Shown piece after piece: positions 1-8,270 of a stretch of DNA of 43,284 bases. The DNA is from Hahella ganghwensis DSM 17046 (GTDB lineage: Bacteria; Pseudomonadota; Gammaproteobacteria; Pseudomonadales; Oleiphilaceae), in NCBI RefSeq assembly GCF_000376785.1, contig NZ_AQXX01000084.1:1-43284 (forward strand). The letters run 5' to 3'. The notes beneath the pieces are model-generated. The model searched no databases, was not told the origin of the DNA, and saw nothing but the letters and a program-made list of their open reading frames with translations. A program made the position numbers and the translations under genes. How positions within the stretch are numbered: position 1 is the first letter of the stretch; the number at the start of each line of letters is the position of its first letter.

Positions 1-292
1 GTGCTACAACATCATAAGGCGAGAAGCATCGATTGCGGCGGTAAGCTTTGATCGAGCCCCGTCTGACATTCGCTTCAAACCAGTGTGTGATTATATTGCT
101 GTTCAGTTAATTGTGATGGCGGCTTCCAATCCGATATCTGGAACAGGTCGGCGCTTGTCAGAGTTAAGATCGGGAATTAGTAGTCTGTTTTTGGAGAGGC
201 GTCCGAGGCCTACGACACCTCGGACGGTTAAGATATCAAAGACCCGATATCCAGTAGATCGCAATGCTGCTCCTCTTAAGTGAACAGCATTG
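1..292 (+). mobile_element. IS4-family insertion sequence, 3' end (cut by window edge)
   Basis: This is the end of an insertion sequence: it holds the C-terminus of an IS4-type transposase and finishes in a terminal inverted repeat at about 274-292. Read on the minus strand that end is CAATGCTGTTCACTTAAGA, which resembles the IS4 terminus (TAATGCCGATCAGTTAAGG as I recall it). The transposase stop codon lies inside the repeat, as in compact IS4 elements. The left end is outside the window, so completeness and target duplication cannot be judged. Confidence 0.75.
2..283 (+). CDS. IS4-family transposase, C-terminal fragment
   Basis: The reading frame is open from the first bases of the window to a TGA at 281-283, giving 93 residues of a longer protein. 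It begins with a YNIIRREA-like helix, typical of the last helices of the DDE domain in IS4 transposases (the usual form is YNLIR, two turns after the catalytic Glu). It ends in the basic tail RRPRPTTPRTVKISKTRYPV, also characteristic of this family. A later GTG at 83 could be read as a start, but the family match continues upstream of it, so it is internal. Function: cut-and-paste transposition of its own element. Only the 3' part is visible, so I cannot tell whether the gene is intact. Confidence 0.75.
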   Translation, partial: CYNIIRREASIAAVSFDRAPSDIRFKPVCDYIAVQLIVMAASNPISGTGRRLSELRSGISSLFLERRPRPTTPRTVKISKTRYPVDRNAAPLK

Positions 293-294
293 CC

Positions 295-316
295 CAGACG
301 GGGGCTTTTTCGATCA
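295..316 (+). terminator. right half of a rho-independent terminator, probably split by the IS4 element
   Basis: Immediately beyond the IS end lies a G-rich arm (CAGACGGGGGC) followed by TTTTT. This looks like the descending arm and U-tract of an intrinsic terminator, but the expected left arm (GCCCCCGTCTG) is not next to it. The simplest reading is that the IS inserted into the loop or left arm of a terminator that once ended the gene upstream of malM. This is inference. Confidence 0.4.
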
Positions 317-350
317 ACATCAACAATGATAATAATTCAGGATATCCTTT

Positions 351-1208
351 ATGAGATACCGGGTCGCTACAGCTTTTACCATTGCACTTATGTTAGCCGG
401 ATGTCAGTCAGGATGGAAAACCTCTGATATTCTGGTTGTCAATGATACTCAACCTGTTGGTAATGCCAGTCAATCACTGATGCAGGCCCAACTCTGTTGC
501 CAATCCTTCCCCGACCTTCAATATCAACCTCTGATTCTCGATCAGACTACGGTTACCCGCTTGAATGCCAGCTCTCCGGCCTATTTATTTGATAGCGGCA
601 AAAGTTATGTTGCTGCATTTGAACTTCCCCGGGGTAATCGACCGATTGATATAGAAATCAGCAGCATAGCATCAGAGGATCAAGTGCTTTCGCCATCAGC
701 CTTGATATTGGACAGTCAATATCAGGTTACACGCACCTTCAGTGGCGGGGATTTTATCTACAAAACCGCAGATATCGTCCACGGAGAACGCTTAGAAGCA
801 ACCCTAATGCAAGTGGGGGGCTTCAAGGACGAACGCTATCTGATCATTTATACCACCGACCAGCAACGGATGGGCGCCACCACGATGATCCATCCCGCCA
901 AGCAGTATGCAAAGGCCACTAATCGTGTACCTCCTGAAATTGATGACCCCATCGCCCAACATTCGGCCATGGGGGTAATGACTCTTTCCGCCACACAATT
1001 GGGTAAAGCGACCCCGGCTGCCGAAAGCCTTATAAGCGTACCTGAGTCTGCATACGGCTCTGCCGAAGAACAGGCGAATGCATTAATCAAGCAATCTGTT
1101 GCCGACGGAAATATTGAAGAAGCACTGAGATTGGTGGAAGATGCAGAAGCCAACGGTTCCACGACCGCCAGAAACACCTTTATAGAAGCGGTTAAAAAGC
1201 AACAATAA
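351..1208 (+). CDS. malM: MalM family lipoprotein (maltose operon periplasmic protein)
   Basis: A 285-residue exported lipoprotein: a hydrophobic signal peptide ends in the lipobox LAGC with Cys18. The central part (about residues 60-205) matches MalM: a beta-rich domain with an ALILD strand, then a segment like LIIYTTDQQRMGATTMIHPA and the PPEIDDPIAQHS block, which corresponds to the PDIPDPVARH block of E. coli MalM. The C-terminal 60 residues are helical. MalM belongs to maltose/maltodextrin operons, usually next to lamB; its biochemical role is unsettled. An AGGA lies 9 nt before the ATG. The usual porin partner is not visible because an IS4 element sits directly upstream, so the gene may now be separated from its operon promoter. 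Confidence 0.85.
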   Translation: MRYRVATAFTIALMLAGCQSGWKTSDILVVNDTQPVGNASQSLMQAQLCCQSFPDLQYQPLILDQTTVTRLNASSPAYLFDSGKSYVAAFELPRGNRPIDIEISSIASEDQVLSPSALILDSQYQVTRTFSGGDFIYKTADIVHGERLEATLMQVGGFKDERYLIIYTTDQQRMGATTMIHPAKQYAKATNRVPPEIDDPIAQHSAMGVMTLSATQLGKATPAAESLISVPESAYGSAEEQANALIKQSVADGNIEEALRLVEDAEANGSTTARNTFIEAVKKQQ

Positions 1209-1213
1209 TCCTT

Positions 1214-1243
1214 AAAAAGCAGCCGTTCTCAACGCTGCTTTTT
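1214..1243 (+). terminator. rho-independent terminator between malM and the convergent lipoprotein gene
   Basis: A perfect 10-bp stem (AAAAAGCAGC / GCTGCTTTTT) with a 10-nt loop lies 5 nt after the malM stop. A-run and T-run flank it symmetrically, so it can terminate both malM and the convergent gene at 1269-1688. Confidence 0.85.
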
Positions 1244-1268
1244 ATACGTATCAAACTCGCAACAAACT

Positions 1269-1688
1269 TTAGCTGCCAGCTTCAACATACACCAATGGTA
1301 CGTCGCCACTTACATCCAAGTAGAAGTCATAAGCTCCCGTCTCAGGAGGAGTAAACTTAAAACTCCCATCTGTCGAACAATTTGCTTTTGAAACTTTCCC
1401 TATTGTTAGCTCCTGGTCATCTGGCGTTAAATGGCCACAATTAACAGAAGACCATTCCGCGTCCGCAAACTTCAGTTCGTACGGCTGTCCATCCGCTGTC
1501 AATTCAGCACTCGCAACGTAAACGTCACGCCCAATTCTTTTTACCTTGTATTCATCCAACGCTTCCCACCAGGCAAACTGCCCACGAAGAAAAACTGTCT
1601 GGCTCAGATCTTGTTTGCCACTAATACCTGCACACCCACCTAGTGCCAAAACTGCCAACAAAGCCTTTACCTTGATGTGCTTTCTCAC
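1269..1688 (-). CDS. small lipoprotein with a pullulanase-associated/SusE-like starch-binding-type fold
   Basis: A 139-residue predicted lipoprotein whose signal peptide ends at LALGGC. The mature part starts VFLRGQFAWWEAL and continues with a YELKFADAEW...VNCG stretch. That pattern ('LRG.FN.W', then 'Y.FKFADADW...N.G') is seen in the small immunoglobulin-like modules attached to pullulanases and SusE-type proteins. The C-terminus (FTPPETGAYDFYLDVSGD) is the usual closing strand. It converges on malM across a shared terminator, which fits a maltodextrin or starch role at the outer membrane. The family match rests on short motifs; a generic hypothetical lipoprotein is the fallback. Confidence 0.55.
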   Translation of the reverse strand: MRKHIKVKALLAVLALGGCAGISGKQDLSQTVFLRGQFAWWEALDEYKVKRIGRDVYVASAELTADGQPYELKFADAEWSSVNCGHLTPDDQELTIGKVSKANCSTDGSFKFTPPETGAYDFYLDVSGDVPLVYVEAGS

Positions 1689-1845
1689 TTATTACTCCAA
1701 ATGAAGATACTACCTACTATGCTAAAACTATCTAACATCAACCGGATTCTTTAATCAGCTTTATAACAAAATCAGTCCCGTAACCCTCAGACTCCAAGGA
1801 TACAGCCTTCAATGTTTCTAGTTAGATTGACTTCCGAACCAGCAG

Positions 1846-2814
1846 TTAAAATTCCAGCTTTACAATGACATTGTTATCGTCTGACAACAAGTTACGATCA
1901 AGATTGAGAGTTTGATCGGCAAAGATCACATCCGGGTCATCCTGTTCGGGATGATCGTTCGGGTTACAGGTATATGCGACGGTGTACTCCACCTCGGGTA
2001 TTGACCAGAACCGGGCAAAATACGCCTCGTACTGATTTTCCAGATCCGGGTCCTCACTGTCGGAGTAATACACCGGCACGGTCATTACAGGCCTTTCGTC
2101 AGCAGGGCCATCGACATCATCCGGTTCGACATCATGGCCTGTGAACAGATAGACAGCGCCCGCATAATCCAATGCTCCTGAAGGTGTTCCGACAAGACCA
2201 CACTGGTCAGCAATCACTTCCGGAGCTATTTCGACAGCTAGCAGGTTGGCACTGCTGTAGGCGACAGATCGCAGAACAGGCTTCAGAAAGTATTCTCCTC
2301 CTGCTTCCACAATCGACTTCCGCAAATCAAAATCAACAAGAAACCCATAGCCAGAATTCCTGACCATTGTGAAGGGCGCATTAACTTTCAACCCGGATTC
2401 ACTGCCACTGGGAATATGAAGTTCGTGAGTGGCACCACTTCGAAGCTTAATATAAGAGTCAGGATTACCGTCAGTTTGGGCATCAACCTTGATGCGAAAC
2501 CAGCTGTAGTCTCCCTCCGGGATACTTTCGCTCAGAAGTTCTGCCGGAATACCGTTTCTGGTTACCTCGATAAGATCAATGCTTTTGGATTCCTCAAAAT
2601 CAAAAGATATAACGCTGCCTTCCACAGGTTTTATTTCCACACCGCTATAACTGAGTACGACCTTTGCCGCATCGTCTAACGGGGCATCAGTCACTTCCAG
2701 CACAAAACGGCCGGTTCCCGTGGTGTCTCTCGATAAGGTTTCAGTTTCGCCACCACCGCAACCTGAGAGCACTATCACTGCCATCAGAGGAACATATAAG
2801 TGGAATCGCATCAT
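1846..2814 (-). CDS. DUF4382 domain lipoprotein
   Basis: About 322 residues with signal peptide and lipobox (VLSGCGGG). After a short linker the segment starting GRFVLEVTDAPLDDAAKVVL is the N-terminal hallmark of DUF4382 (the 'TDAP.D' motif, then VEI.P...., a LIEV strand, and a PEGDYSWFRI beta-hairpin). The family is found in surface lipoproteins of proteobacteria and Bacteroidetes and has no established activity. The acidic C-terminal third (residues about 200-322) is less conserved. I start at the ATG at 2814 because an AGGG lies 6 nt before it, while the upstream ATG at 2835 has no ribosome site. It is followed by 157 non-coding bases before the next minus-strand gene and is probably monocistronic. 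Confidence 0.75.
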   Translation of the reverse strand: MMRFHLYVPLMAVIVLSGCGGGETETLSRDTTGTGRFVLEVTDAPLDDAAKVVLSYSGVEIKPVEGSVISFDFEESKSIDLIEVTRNGIPAELLSESIPEGDYSWFRIKVDAQTDGNPDSYIKLRSGATHELHIPSGSESGLKVNAPFTMVRNSGYGFLVDFDLRKSIVEAGGEYFLKPVLRSVAYSSANLLAVEIAPEVIADQCGLVGTPSGALDYAGAVYLFTGHDVEPDDVDGPADERPVMTVPVYYSDSEDPDLENQYEAYFARFWSIPEVEYTVAYTCNPNDHPEQDDPDVIFADQTLNLDRNLLSDDNNVIVKLEF

Positions 2815-3055
2815 TGCATACCCTGTATTTTCCATGGAGTTGGGTTCCGATCAAAATTCATCGACGAATCCTAGCGAGTCCGATAAAAAGAATCAGTGAG
2901 ACGCAGCCCAAATCCAAGGAAAAGGCGTATAGAATTACTATCAGGAACTAAGGAGCCTCTAAGAAACACTAGTTTTGACGCCATAAGGCAACACAGGTTG
3001 TTTTTCGAAGCTCCCGAGCGCGCCCTTTATCAAACTTCAGGATTCAGGAATATAG

Positions 3056-3748
3056 ATGGAACACCTTGCTGCAACTGTACTGTTGGTAGAGGATCACAAG
3101 CCACTGGCAGAAACCGTTATTCTGTATCTGGAGAATGCCGGATACACGCTGGATTACGCTGCTGACGGACTCACTGCTTTACATTTGGGCTCGGTCAACC
3201 GCTACGATGCCCTGATTCTGGATGTTATGCTCCCTGGTATTGATGGATTTGATATCTGTCATAAATTAAGAGAGGACGCAGGTATTGCCACTCCTATATT
3301 AATGCTGACAGCAAGAGACCATCTGGATGACAAGCTTAGGGGATTTCGCGAAGGCGCTGACGACTATCTGGTCAAGCCTTTTGATCTACCCGAGCTGGAT
3401 GCGCGGTTACAGGCCCTGATCCGCCGTCAACGCGGAGAAATGGATGAACGTATACTGCAGATCGGGCCATTGCAGTTAAATACTCGCACCATGACAGCAA
3501 CCAGAGAAGGTAAGGCCATTCGCCTGACGCCTACCGGGTATAAAATATTGAAAATCCTGATGCGTGAAAGCCCCAACCTGGTTCCCAGGGAGGCGTTGGA
3601 ACATGAACTATGGGGCGATATGGTACCCGACAGCGACACCCTCCGCAGCCATCTGTATCAGTTGCGGAAATCTGTGGATAAGCCGTTTTCAAGTCCCATG
3701 ATTCAAACCCTCCAGGGCCTGGGCGTCAAGCTGACCCAGGAGTCTTAG
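3056..3748 (+). CDS. OmpR/PhoB-family response regulator
   Basis: 230 residues. The receiver domain (about 7-120) has the acidic pair Glu12-Asp13, phospho-acceptor Asp56 in LILDVMLP, Thr85 and Lys107 in the VKPF motif, so it should be phosphorylatable. Residues about 135-228 form a winged-helix DNA-binding domain with the RLTPTGYKIL and LRSHLYQLRKSVD signatures. AGGA lies 7 nt before the ATG. The gene is convergent with the sensor kinase at 3781-5103 (32 nt between the stops), the obvious partner even though it is on the other strand. That kinase is the last gene of a lipid-modification operon, so this regulator probably controls the operon. Candidate binding repeats are at 11471-11521. Confidence 0.9.
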   Translation: MEHLAATVLLVEDHKPLAETVILYLENAGYTLDYAADGLTALHLGSVNRYDALILDVMLPGIDGFDICHKLREDAGIATPILMLTARDHLDDKLRGFREGADDYLVKPFDLPELDARLQALIRRQRGEMDERILQIGPLQLNTRTMTATREGKAIRLTPTGYKILKILMRESPNLVPREALEHELWGDMVPDSDTLRSHLYQLRKSVDKPFSSPMIQTLQGLGVKLTQES

Positions 3749-3780
3749 GGAGTTTTAACAGGCTAGATTGTGGGAAACCT

Positions 3781-5103
3781 CTACTGGCGACCAACGATCT
3801 TTCCCTGAGGGAATTCAATGGTCACCTTTGTTCCCTTGCCCACACCACTGTGCGCTTTCAACTCCCACGCGAAGCGCTGACAAATCCGTTTAACAATCGC
3901 CAGACCCAATCCATGCCCTTCCCCATCTGCCGTCCCCCGATAAAACGGTTGAAAGGCTTGGCGCATTTGTTCTTCATCCATACCCTGGCCAGTATCTTTC
4001 ACGGCAATCGTCTGATCCTCAATAATTACAGTCACGCCACCCGGTTTCTCACCTGCAGGAATACCGTGTCGAATAGCATTACGCAGGAGATTCGTTAACA
4101 GGATTGTGAGCACCTTGCTTGGTGCGGATACTTCCAGCAACGTGTGCTGTTCAAAGGTCACGGTATCCTCTGCCACCCCCAGTGCGTGTTGAGTTTGAGA
4201 GATGATGGTCGGCACCAGATCGTTCAGCAGTATCGGTGTAGAGTCCTGTTGATTGTCCTCTTCCCTGGCCATTAGCAGCAGAGTTTCTATTAGCCCCTCC
4301 ATATCCTGGACGGTTTTACGCATTCTCACCAGAACCCCTTGTCCCCGAGAAGAGAAAGATTCCATTTGCTCAAGCACATCCATTGACCCCTTAAGGACCG
4401 CCAGAGGTGTTCGCAGCTCATGAGAGGCATCACGGGTAAAGGTTCGCTCCCTTTCAATAAATAACTGCAGACGTGCCGCAAAATGCTCGATCGACGTGGC
4501 CAATGCATCAATATCCGCATCGACAGCATGAAAAGGGCGAAGATCAGAGGCCAGCGTCTCAGTATCAGGGATTCGTGAATCTTCAACCACCTTGGCCAGT
4601 TGGACCACTGGCGATATCACCCGCTGGGATTGCCGGAAAGTAAACCAGGAAGCCAGGTAAATAAGGATCAAAACCACCGTCAGAGGCGCTACCCCGAAAA
4701 ACAGCGCCAACCGGGTCACCTGTTCTTCCTTAAAAATTAAATACAGACGTTCCCCGTCTTTTTCCGATATCAGCACCAACGGGGTCTTGCCATGAAACGG
4801 ATGTCTACCGAAGCCCGGCTCCAACACTCGGAGTTCCTGAGGCAGATGCTCCAACTCACCCAGGCTTGCACGAAAGCCCTGCATATTACGGGTATTCGGA
4901 AGTGGATAATCACCATGCTGATCAACCAATTGCCAGTAATGTTCAGCTTCGCCAGTCAAAGCCTCACGAACCAGAATGTCCTCTGCTATCTTATAAGCGG
5001 CATAGACTCCAAGGGCCGTTGCCAGGCTGACCAGAGTGGCCTGTACGGCAAACACTCTGATCAACCGTGACTGTATTCCTTTTCGAGGAGACTGGGGCGC
5101 CAT
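3781..5103 (-). CDS. sensor histidine kinase, last gene of the lipid-modification operon
   Basis: 440 residues. Two membrane helices (about 14-36 and 131-153) enclose a roughly 95-residue periplasmic sensor region with no recognised domain. Then come a linker or HAMP-like region, the H-box SHELRTPL with His228, an N-box (NLLRNAIRHG), and G1/G2 boxes (KDTGQGMDEEQ, GHGLGLAIV). The ATG at 5103 follows the stop of the upstream methyltransferase gene by one base, so the two are almost certainly co-transcribed. The kinase is therefore expressed with the enzymes whose membrane product it might sense. The convergent OmpR-type regulator at 3056-3748 is the likely partner. The signal is unknown. Confidence 0.9.
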   Translation of the reverse strand: MAPQSPRKGIQSRLIRVFAVQATLVSLATALGVYAAYKIAEDILVREALTGEAEHYWQLVDQHGDYPLPNTRNMQGFRASLGELEHLPQELRVLEPGFGRHPFHGKTPLVLISEKDGERLYLIFKEEQVTRLALFFGVAPLTVVLILIYLASWFTFRQSQRVISPVVQLAKVVEDSRIPDTETLASDLRPFHAVDADIDALATSIEHFAARLQLFIERERTFTRDASHELRTPLAVLKGSMDVLEQMESFSSRGQGVLVRMRKTVQDMEGLIETLLLMAREEDNQQDSTPILLNDLVPTIISQTQHALGVAEDTVTFEQHTLLEVSAPSKVLTILLTNLLRNAIRHGIPAGEKPGGVTVIIEDQTIAVKDTGQGMDEEQMRQAFQPFYRGTADGEGHGLGLAIVKRICQRFAWELKAHSGVGKGTKVTIEFPQGKIVGRQ

Positions 5104-5104
5104 T

Positions 5105-6151
5105 TCAATTAACCGTTAACCCGTCCTGTCTGTTAAATAGATAATGGCACACAATCCACTCTCTTCCTCCCTTATACCCGAACAATTCAGCACATGACAT
5201 AAAGAACATACGCCAACGCTGAATCCAGCGTTCTGCGTTTTCTTCTCCGTATGCCTCGGCAAAAATTCTGAAAACCTCCTGCTTGTGACAGTCTAGGTTC
5301 GACAACCAGGCTTCAGCGGTTCTTTGATAATGGGTGCCGGACAAATACCATTGATGCTCCAGCTTCATATCCTGCTGAAAATGGTGGAAAGTATCCGCTG
5401 AGGGCATCAGACCACCTGTAAAGAAATACCGACCCATCCAGTTTTTCTCACCTTCAGTTTCAAAGGGATACAGTAATCGGCGATGACAAAAGATATGGAC
5501 AAACAGTTTTCCATCCTGTTTCAACCAGCCCTGAATATTTCTGAACAATTGCTGGTAATTGCGCACGTGTTCAAACATTTCAACCGAGACTACACGGTCA
5601 AAGCTTTGCTCAAGCACCAATTCATTCACATCACAGGTGATGACCTGAATATTCGTCAAACTCCGCTGCCGGGCCTGCTTTTCTATGAATTCTCTCTGGC
5701 TTTGCGAGTTGGAAACAGCCGTGATCTTGGCTTTCGGGTACTGCTCCGCCATCCACAGTGTCAGCGATCCCCAGCCACACCCCAGCTCTAAAATTTCCTG
5801 GCCATCTTCCAACTCTGCACGCTTGCCGTATATCTCCAGCATTGCTCTCTCAGCATCATTAAGGCTGTCGGTGGCTTCATCCCACCAGCAACTGCTGTAT
5901 TTGAGGTGGCTCCCCAAGACCAGTTCATAGAAGGCCGCCGGAACTTCATAATGCTGCTCGTTAGCAGCTTCCGTTTCTATGGCAATTGGACTGTCCCGCA
6001 GACTCTCCAGGCGGCGTTGATAGGATTCGCCCTCACTTTGCTTTACTATTCTGGACTCATCTCGCAACCGCTCCTGACATAACCGACGGATTCCGAAACG
6101 GATCAAGGTATCCGGCATCCACCCTTTTTCTGCCCATTGAATCATCGTCAT
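5105..6151 (-). CDS. CFAS-like SAM-dependent methyltransferase (second copy in locus)
   Basis: 348 residues. The SAM-binding core has motif I ILELGCGWGSLTLW and a following acidic region, with QHYEVPAAFYELVLG...KYSSCWW upstream. That upstream block is the counterpart of the 'HYDLGNDFY...MYSSA' block of cyclopropane fatty acid synthases (CFAS). The DRVVSVEMFEHV motif follows. It lacks the extended CFAS N-terminal lipid domain, and sequences of this shape resemble the CFAS/coclaurine N-methyltransferase subfamily. It likely methylates an unsaturated or otherwise modified acyl chain; the product is not predictable. It is 85 nt downstream of the DUF1295 gene and one base upstream of the kinase gene, inside the same operon. 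Confidence 0.8.
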   Translation of the reverse strand: MTMIQWAEKGWMPDTLIRFGIRRLCQERLRDESRIVKQSEGESYQRRLESLRDSPIAIETEAANEQHYEVPAAFYELVLGSHLKYSSCWWDEATDSLNDAERAMLEIYGKRAELEDGQEILELGCGWGSLTLWMAEQYPKAKITAVSNSQSQREFIEKQARQRSLTNIQVITCDVNELVLEQSFDRVVSVEMFEHVRNYQQLFRNIQGWLKQDGKLFVHIFCHRRLLYPFETEGEKNWMGRYFFTGGLMPSADTFHHFQQDMKLEHQWYLSGTHYQRTAEAWLSNLDCHKQEVFRIFAEAYGEENAERWIQRWRMFFMSCAELFGYKGGREWIVCHYLFNRQDGLTVN

Positions 6152-6236
6152 ATTCGGTACGCCTCTCTAACTTGAGTTAATACATATAATCGGAGTAAGC
6201 CCACTCCCAATGTGCGTTAATACTTCCAAACCAGGC

Positions 6237-7016
6237 TTATTCCGCCCTTGGCTTCCAGGGAAAAAACATTGATGTTGTTCGCTGGTAACGACGGTAGGCA
6301 TCCCCACGCCTTCGCAAGGCCTGTTGCTCGGTAAATGGAATACCAGTAACAAAGTAGAGAAAAATAAACATAACCGCTGGTGCCAGCCACAGCCAACTAC
6401 CGCCCGCTGTGGAAACTCCAAGTAGGGGGTAGGCAAACCAATGGCACCATTCAAAGAAATAATTTGGATGTCGGGAATAGCGCCATAAGCCGGACTGGCA
6501 GACTTTCTGATCATTGTCGGCGGTCTTCTTGAAACGCAGCAACTGGGCATCAGCCACCGATTCCCCCCACCAGGCAACCAGGATGACAGTACTTGCCGAG
6601 AACACACTCCAAAGTGGCGGCCACTGCCCATCTGCCAATACCCAGGCAGGTAAGGTAAATATCCATACCCAACTGGCTTGCATCAGATAAAAACCCAGAA
6701 AGATGACAGATGACCTGCTTCCGGCCCAACGGCGCATATACAGATAACGACCATCCTCTTCGGCATCGCGTAAAAGTCTCACTGTCAGGTGCCACCCAAG
6801 CCGTCCAAACCAAACCAGATAGATCACCCCGACAAGCAAGCGCAAAGCCATATCACCAGTGCCGGCATACAAGTAGCAGACAGCCAGTATTGCCACACTA
6901 AACGCCCACAAAACATCCACCCAGCCGGCGTTTTGCTGTTTTTCCTGAATCCACCATCCCAGAAGAAATACAGGTATGAGGACTAACGCTGCCAACATCA
7001 GTATATGAACCGACAT
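6237..7016 (-). CDS. DUF1295 family membrane protein (steroid 5-alpha-reductase/isoprenylcysteine methyltransferase-like)
   Basis: 259 residues with about six hydrophobic segments. The C-terminal signature GLWRYSRHPNYFFEWCHW is diagnostic of DUF1295 and of the wider fold shared with steroid 5-alpha-reductases and isoprenylcysteine O-methyltransferases. The motif binds NAD(P)H or SAM in characterised relatives. DUF1295 proteins are frequent members of CFAS/DUF1365/amine-oxidase clusters in gammaproteobacteria, which suggests a reductase or methyltransfer step on a membrane lipid; the reaction itself is unknown. The gene is 9 nt downstream of the CFAS gene. Confidence 0.8.
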   Translation of the reverse strand: MSVHILMLAALVLIPVFLLGWWIQEKQQNAGWVDVLWAFSVAILAVCYLYAGTGDMALRLLVGVIYLVWFGRLGWHLTVRLLRDAEEDGRYLYMRRWAGSRSSVIFLGFYLMQASWVWIFTLPAWVLADGQWPPLWSVFSASTVILVAWWGESVADAQLLRFKKTADNDQKVCQSGLWRYSRHPNYFFEWCHWFAYPLLGVSTAGGSWLWLAPAVMFIFLYFVTGIPFTEQQALRRRGDAYRRYQRTTSMFFPWKPRAE

Positions 7017-7025
7017 GTCACTGCC

Positions 7026-8270
7026 TCAACCTTTTATCCACTGGCTGCGACGATTACCCGGTTTCGCCAGCATCATGTGAACATTGCTGATCGCCCGCTC
7101 TCTGAATCCTCCTTCACAATAACTGAGATAAAACCGCCACATACGAACGAATCTGTCATCAAATCCTTGTGCCAGAACTTTCTTCACCCGTGTATTGAAG
7201 CGCTGCTGCCAGTCATATAGCGTTTGTGCATAGCTGGGCCCAATGTCCTCCAGATTAGTAAGCCTTAGACCGGCCTGAGCAGAACTGGAAGTCAACACAC
7301 TCACACAGGGAATAAAGCTGCCCGGGAATATGTATCGTTTGATAAAATCTACAGTCCTTAATGCCTGATGATATCGGGTATCATCAATGGTAATGGCCTG
7401 GATTACCGCCAGGCCATCTGGCTTGAGCAGGCTGGAGATTTTTTCGAAGTAACCATCAAGATACTGGTGCCCGACAGCCTCAACCATTTCTATTGACACC
7501 ACTTTCTCATAACAGCCAGTCAGATCCCGGTAATCTTTTTGCAACACGGTCACCCGGTCTTCCAGGCCTTCAGACCTGACCCGTTCACTTGCTGCACTGA
7601 ACTGCTCATTGGAAATCGTCGTGGTTGTGACCCGGCATCCAAAGTTCCTGGCCGCATAGATCGCCATGCCTCCCCACCCGGTTCCAATTTCCAGAAGATG
7701 ATCATTCGGCCCCAGTTCCAGTTTACGACAGATATGATCAAGCTTGGCCAGGGAGGCCTCTTCCAATGTTTCCTCTCCCGTAATATACAACGCTGAGGAA
7801 TACATCAGGTTGCTGTCCAGGAACAGCCTGAAGAAATCATTGCCAAGATCATAATGTGCCGCGATATTCTTGCGTGATCCCGCTCGAGTATTCCTGTTCA
7901 GGGCATGCCAGGCTTTGGCCAAACTCGCTGCCACAACGGCCACTCCACTTTCCATGGCATCCAGATTCCGGCGGTTACGAAGTAATAGCTGAACCAGTCC
8001 GGTCAGATTATCTGTATCCCAATCACCATCCATATAGGCTTCCGCTGCACCATTACTGCCGCCGATCAGCAATCTGCGATAGGCTTTGATATGGCGGATA
8101 GTCAATACCACTCTGAGTCCATCCTCGGATGGTGATCCCAGTTGAATACTTTCCGCGCCTTCCTTAACAATCAATATTCCCCCCTCTAGCCCCTGACACA
8201 TGCGCAGGAAAAGTTTTTTTGCCCAGGATTCGACTGCACCGATTGAACTGACAGATGTTTCAAGCTGCAT
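7026..8270 (-). CDS. cyclopropane-fatty-acyl-phospholipid synthase family protein
   Basis: 414 residues, full length for the family. The N-terminal lipid-binding domain (about 1-130) includes YMDGDWDTDNLTGL. It is followed by the CFAS signature HYDLGNDFFRLFLD with MYSSALY, SAM motif I LEIGTGWGGMAIYA, VSIEMVEAVGHQY and the substrate-loop motif RYIFPGSFIPC. The family transfers a methylene or methyl group from SAM to the double bond of phospholipid-bound acyl chains. Relatives in amine-oxidase/DUF1365 clusters have been linked to methylated or furan fatty acids instead of plain cyclopropanes. The ATG overlaps the stop of the upstream DUF1365 gene (TAATG), showing translational coupling. Confidence 0.88.
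   Translation of the reverse strand: MQLETSVSSIGAVESWAKKLFLRMCQGLEGGILIVKEGAESIQLGSPSEDGLRVVLTIRHIKAYRRLLIGGSNGAAEAYMDGDWDTDNLTGLVQLLLRNRRNLDAMESGVAVVAASLAKAWHALNRNTRAGSRKNIAAHYDLGNDFFRLFLDSNLMYSSALYITGEETLEEASLAKLDHICRKLELGPNDHLLEIGTGWGGMAIYAARNFGCRVTTTTISNEQFSAASERVRSEGLEDRVTVLQKDYRDLTGCYEKVVSIEMVEAVGHQYLDGYFEKISSLLKPDGLAVIQAITIDDTRYHQALRTVDFIKRYIFPGSFIPCVSVLTSSSAQAGLRLTNLEDIGPSYAQTLYDWQQRFNTRVKKVLAQGFDDRFVRMWRFYLSYCEGGFRERAISNVHMMLAKPGNRRSQWIKG

Noticed and set aside
2951-2976. Possible second IS5-type terminus (GGAGCCTCTAAGAAAC) upstream of the response regulator
   Set aside because: Only partial similarity to the IS end at 43167, no transposase remnant and no second end, so chance is more likely.
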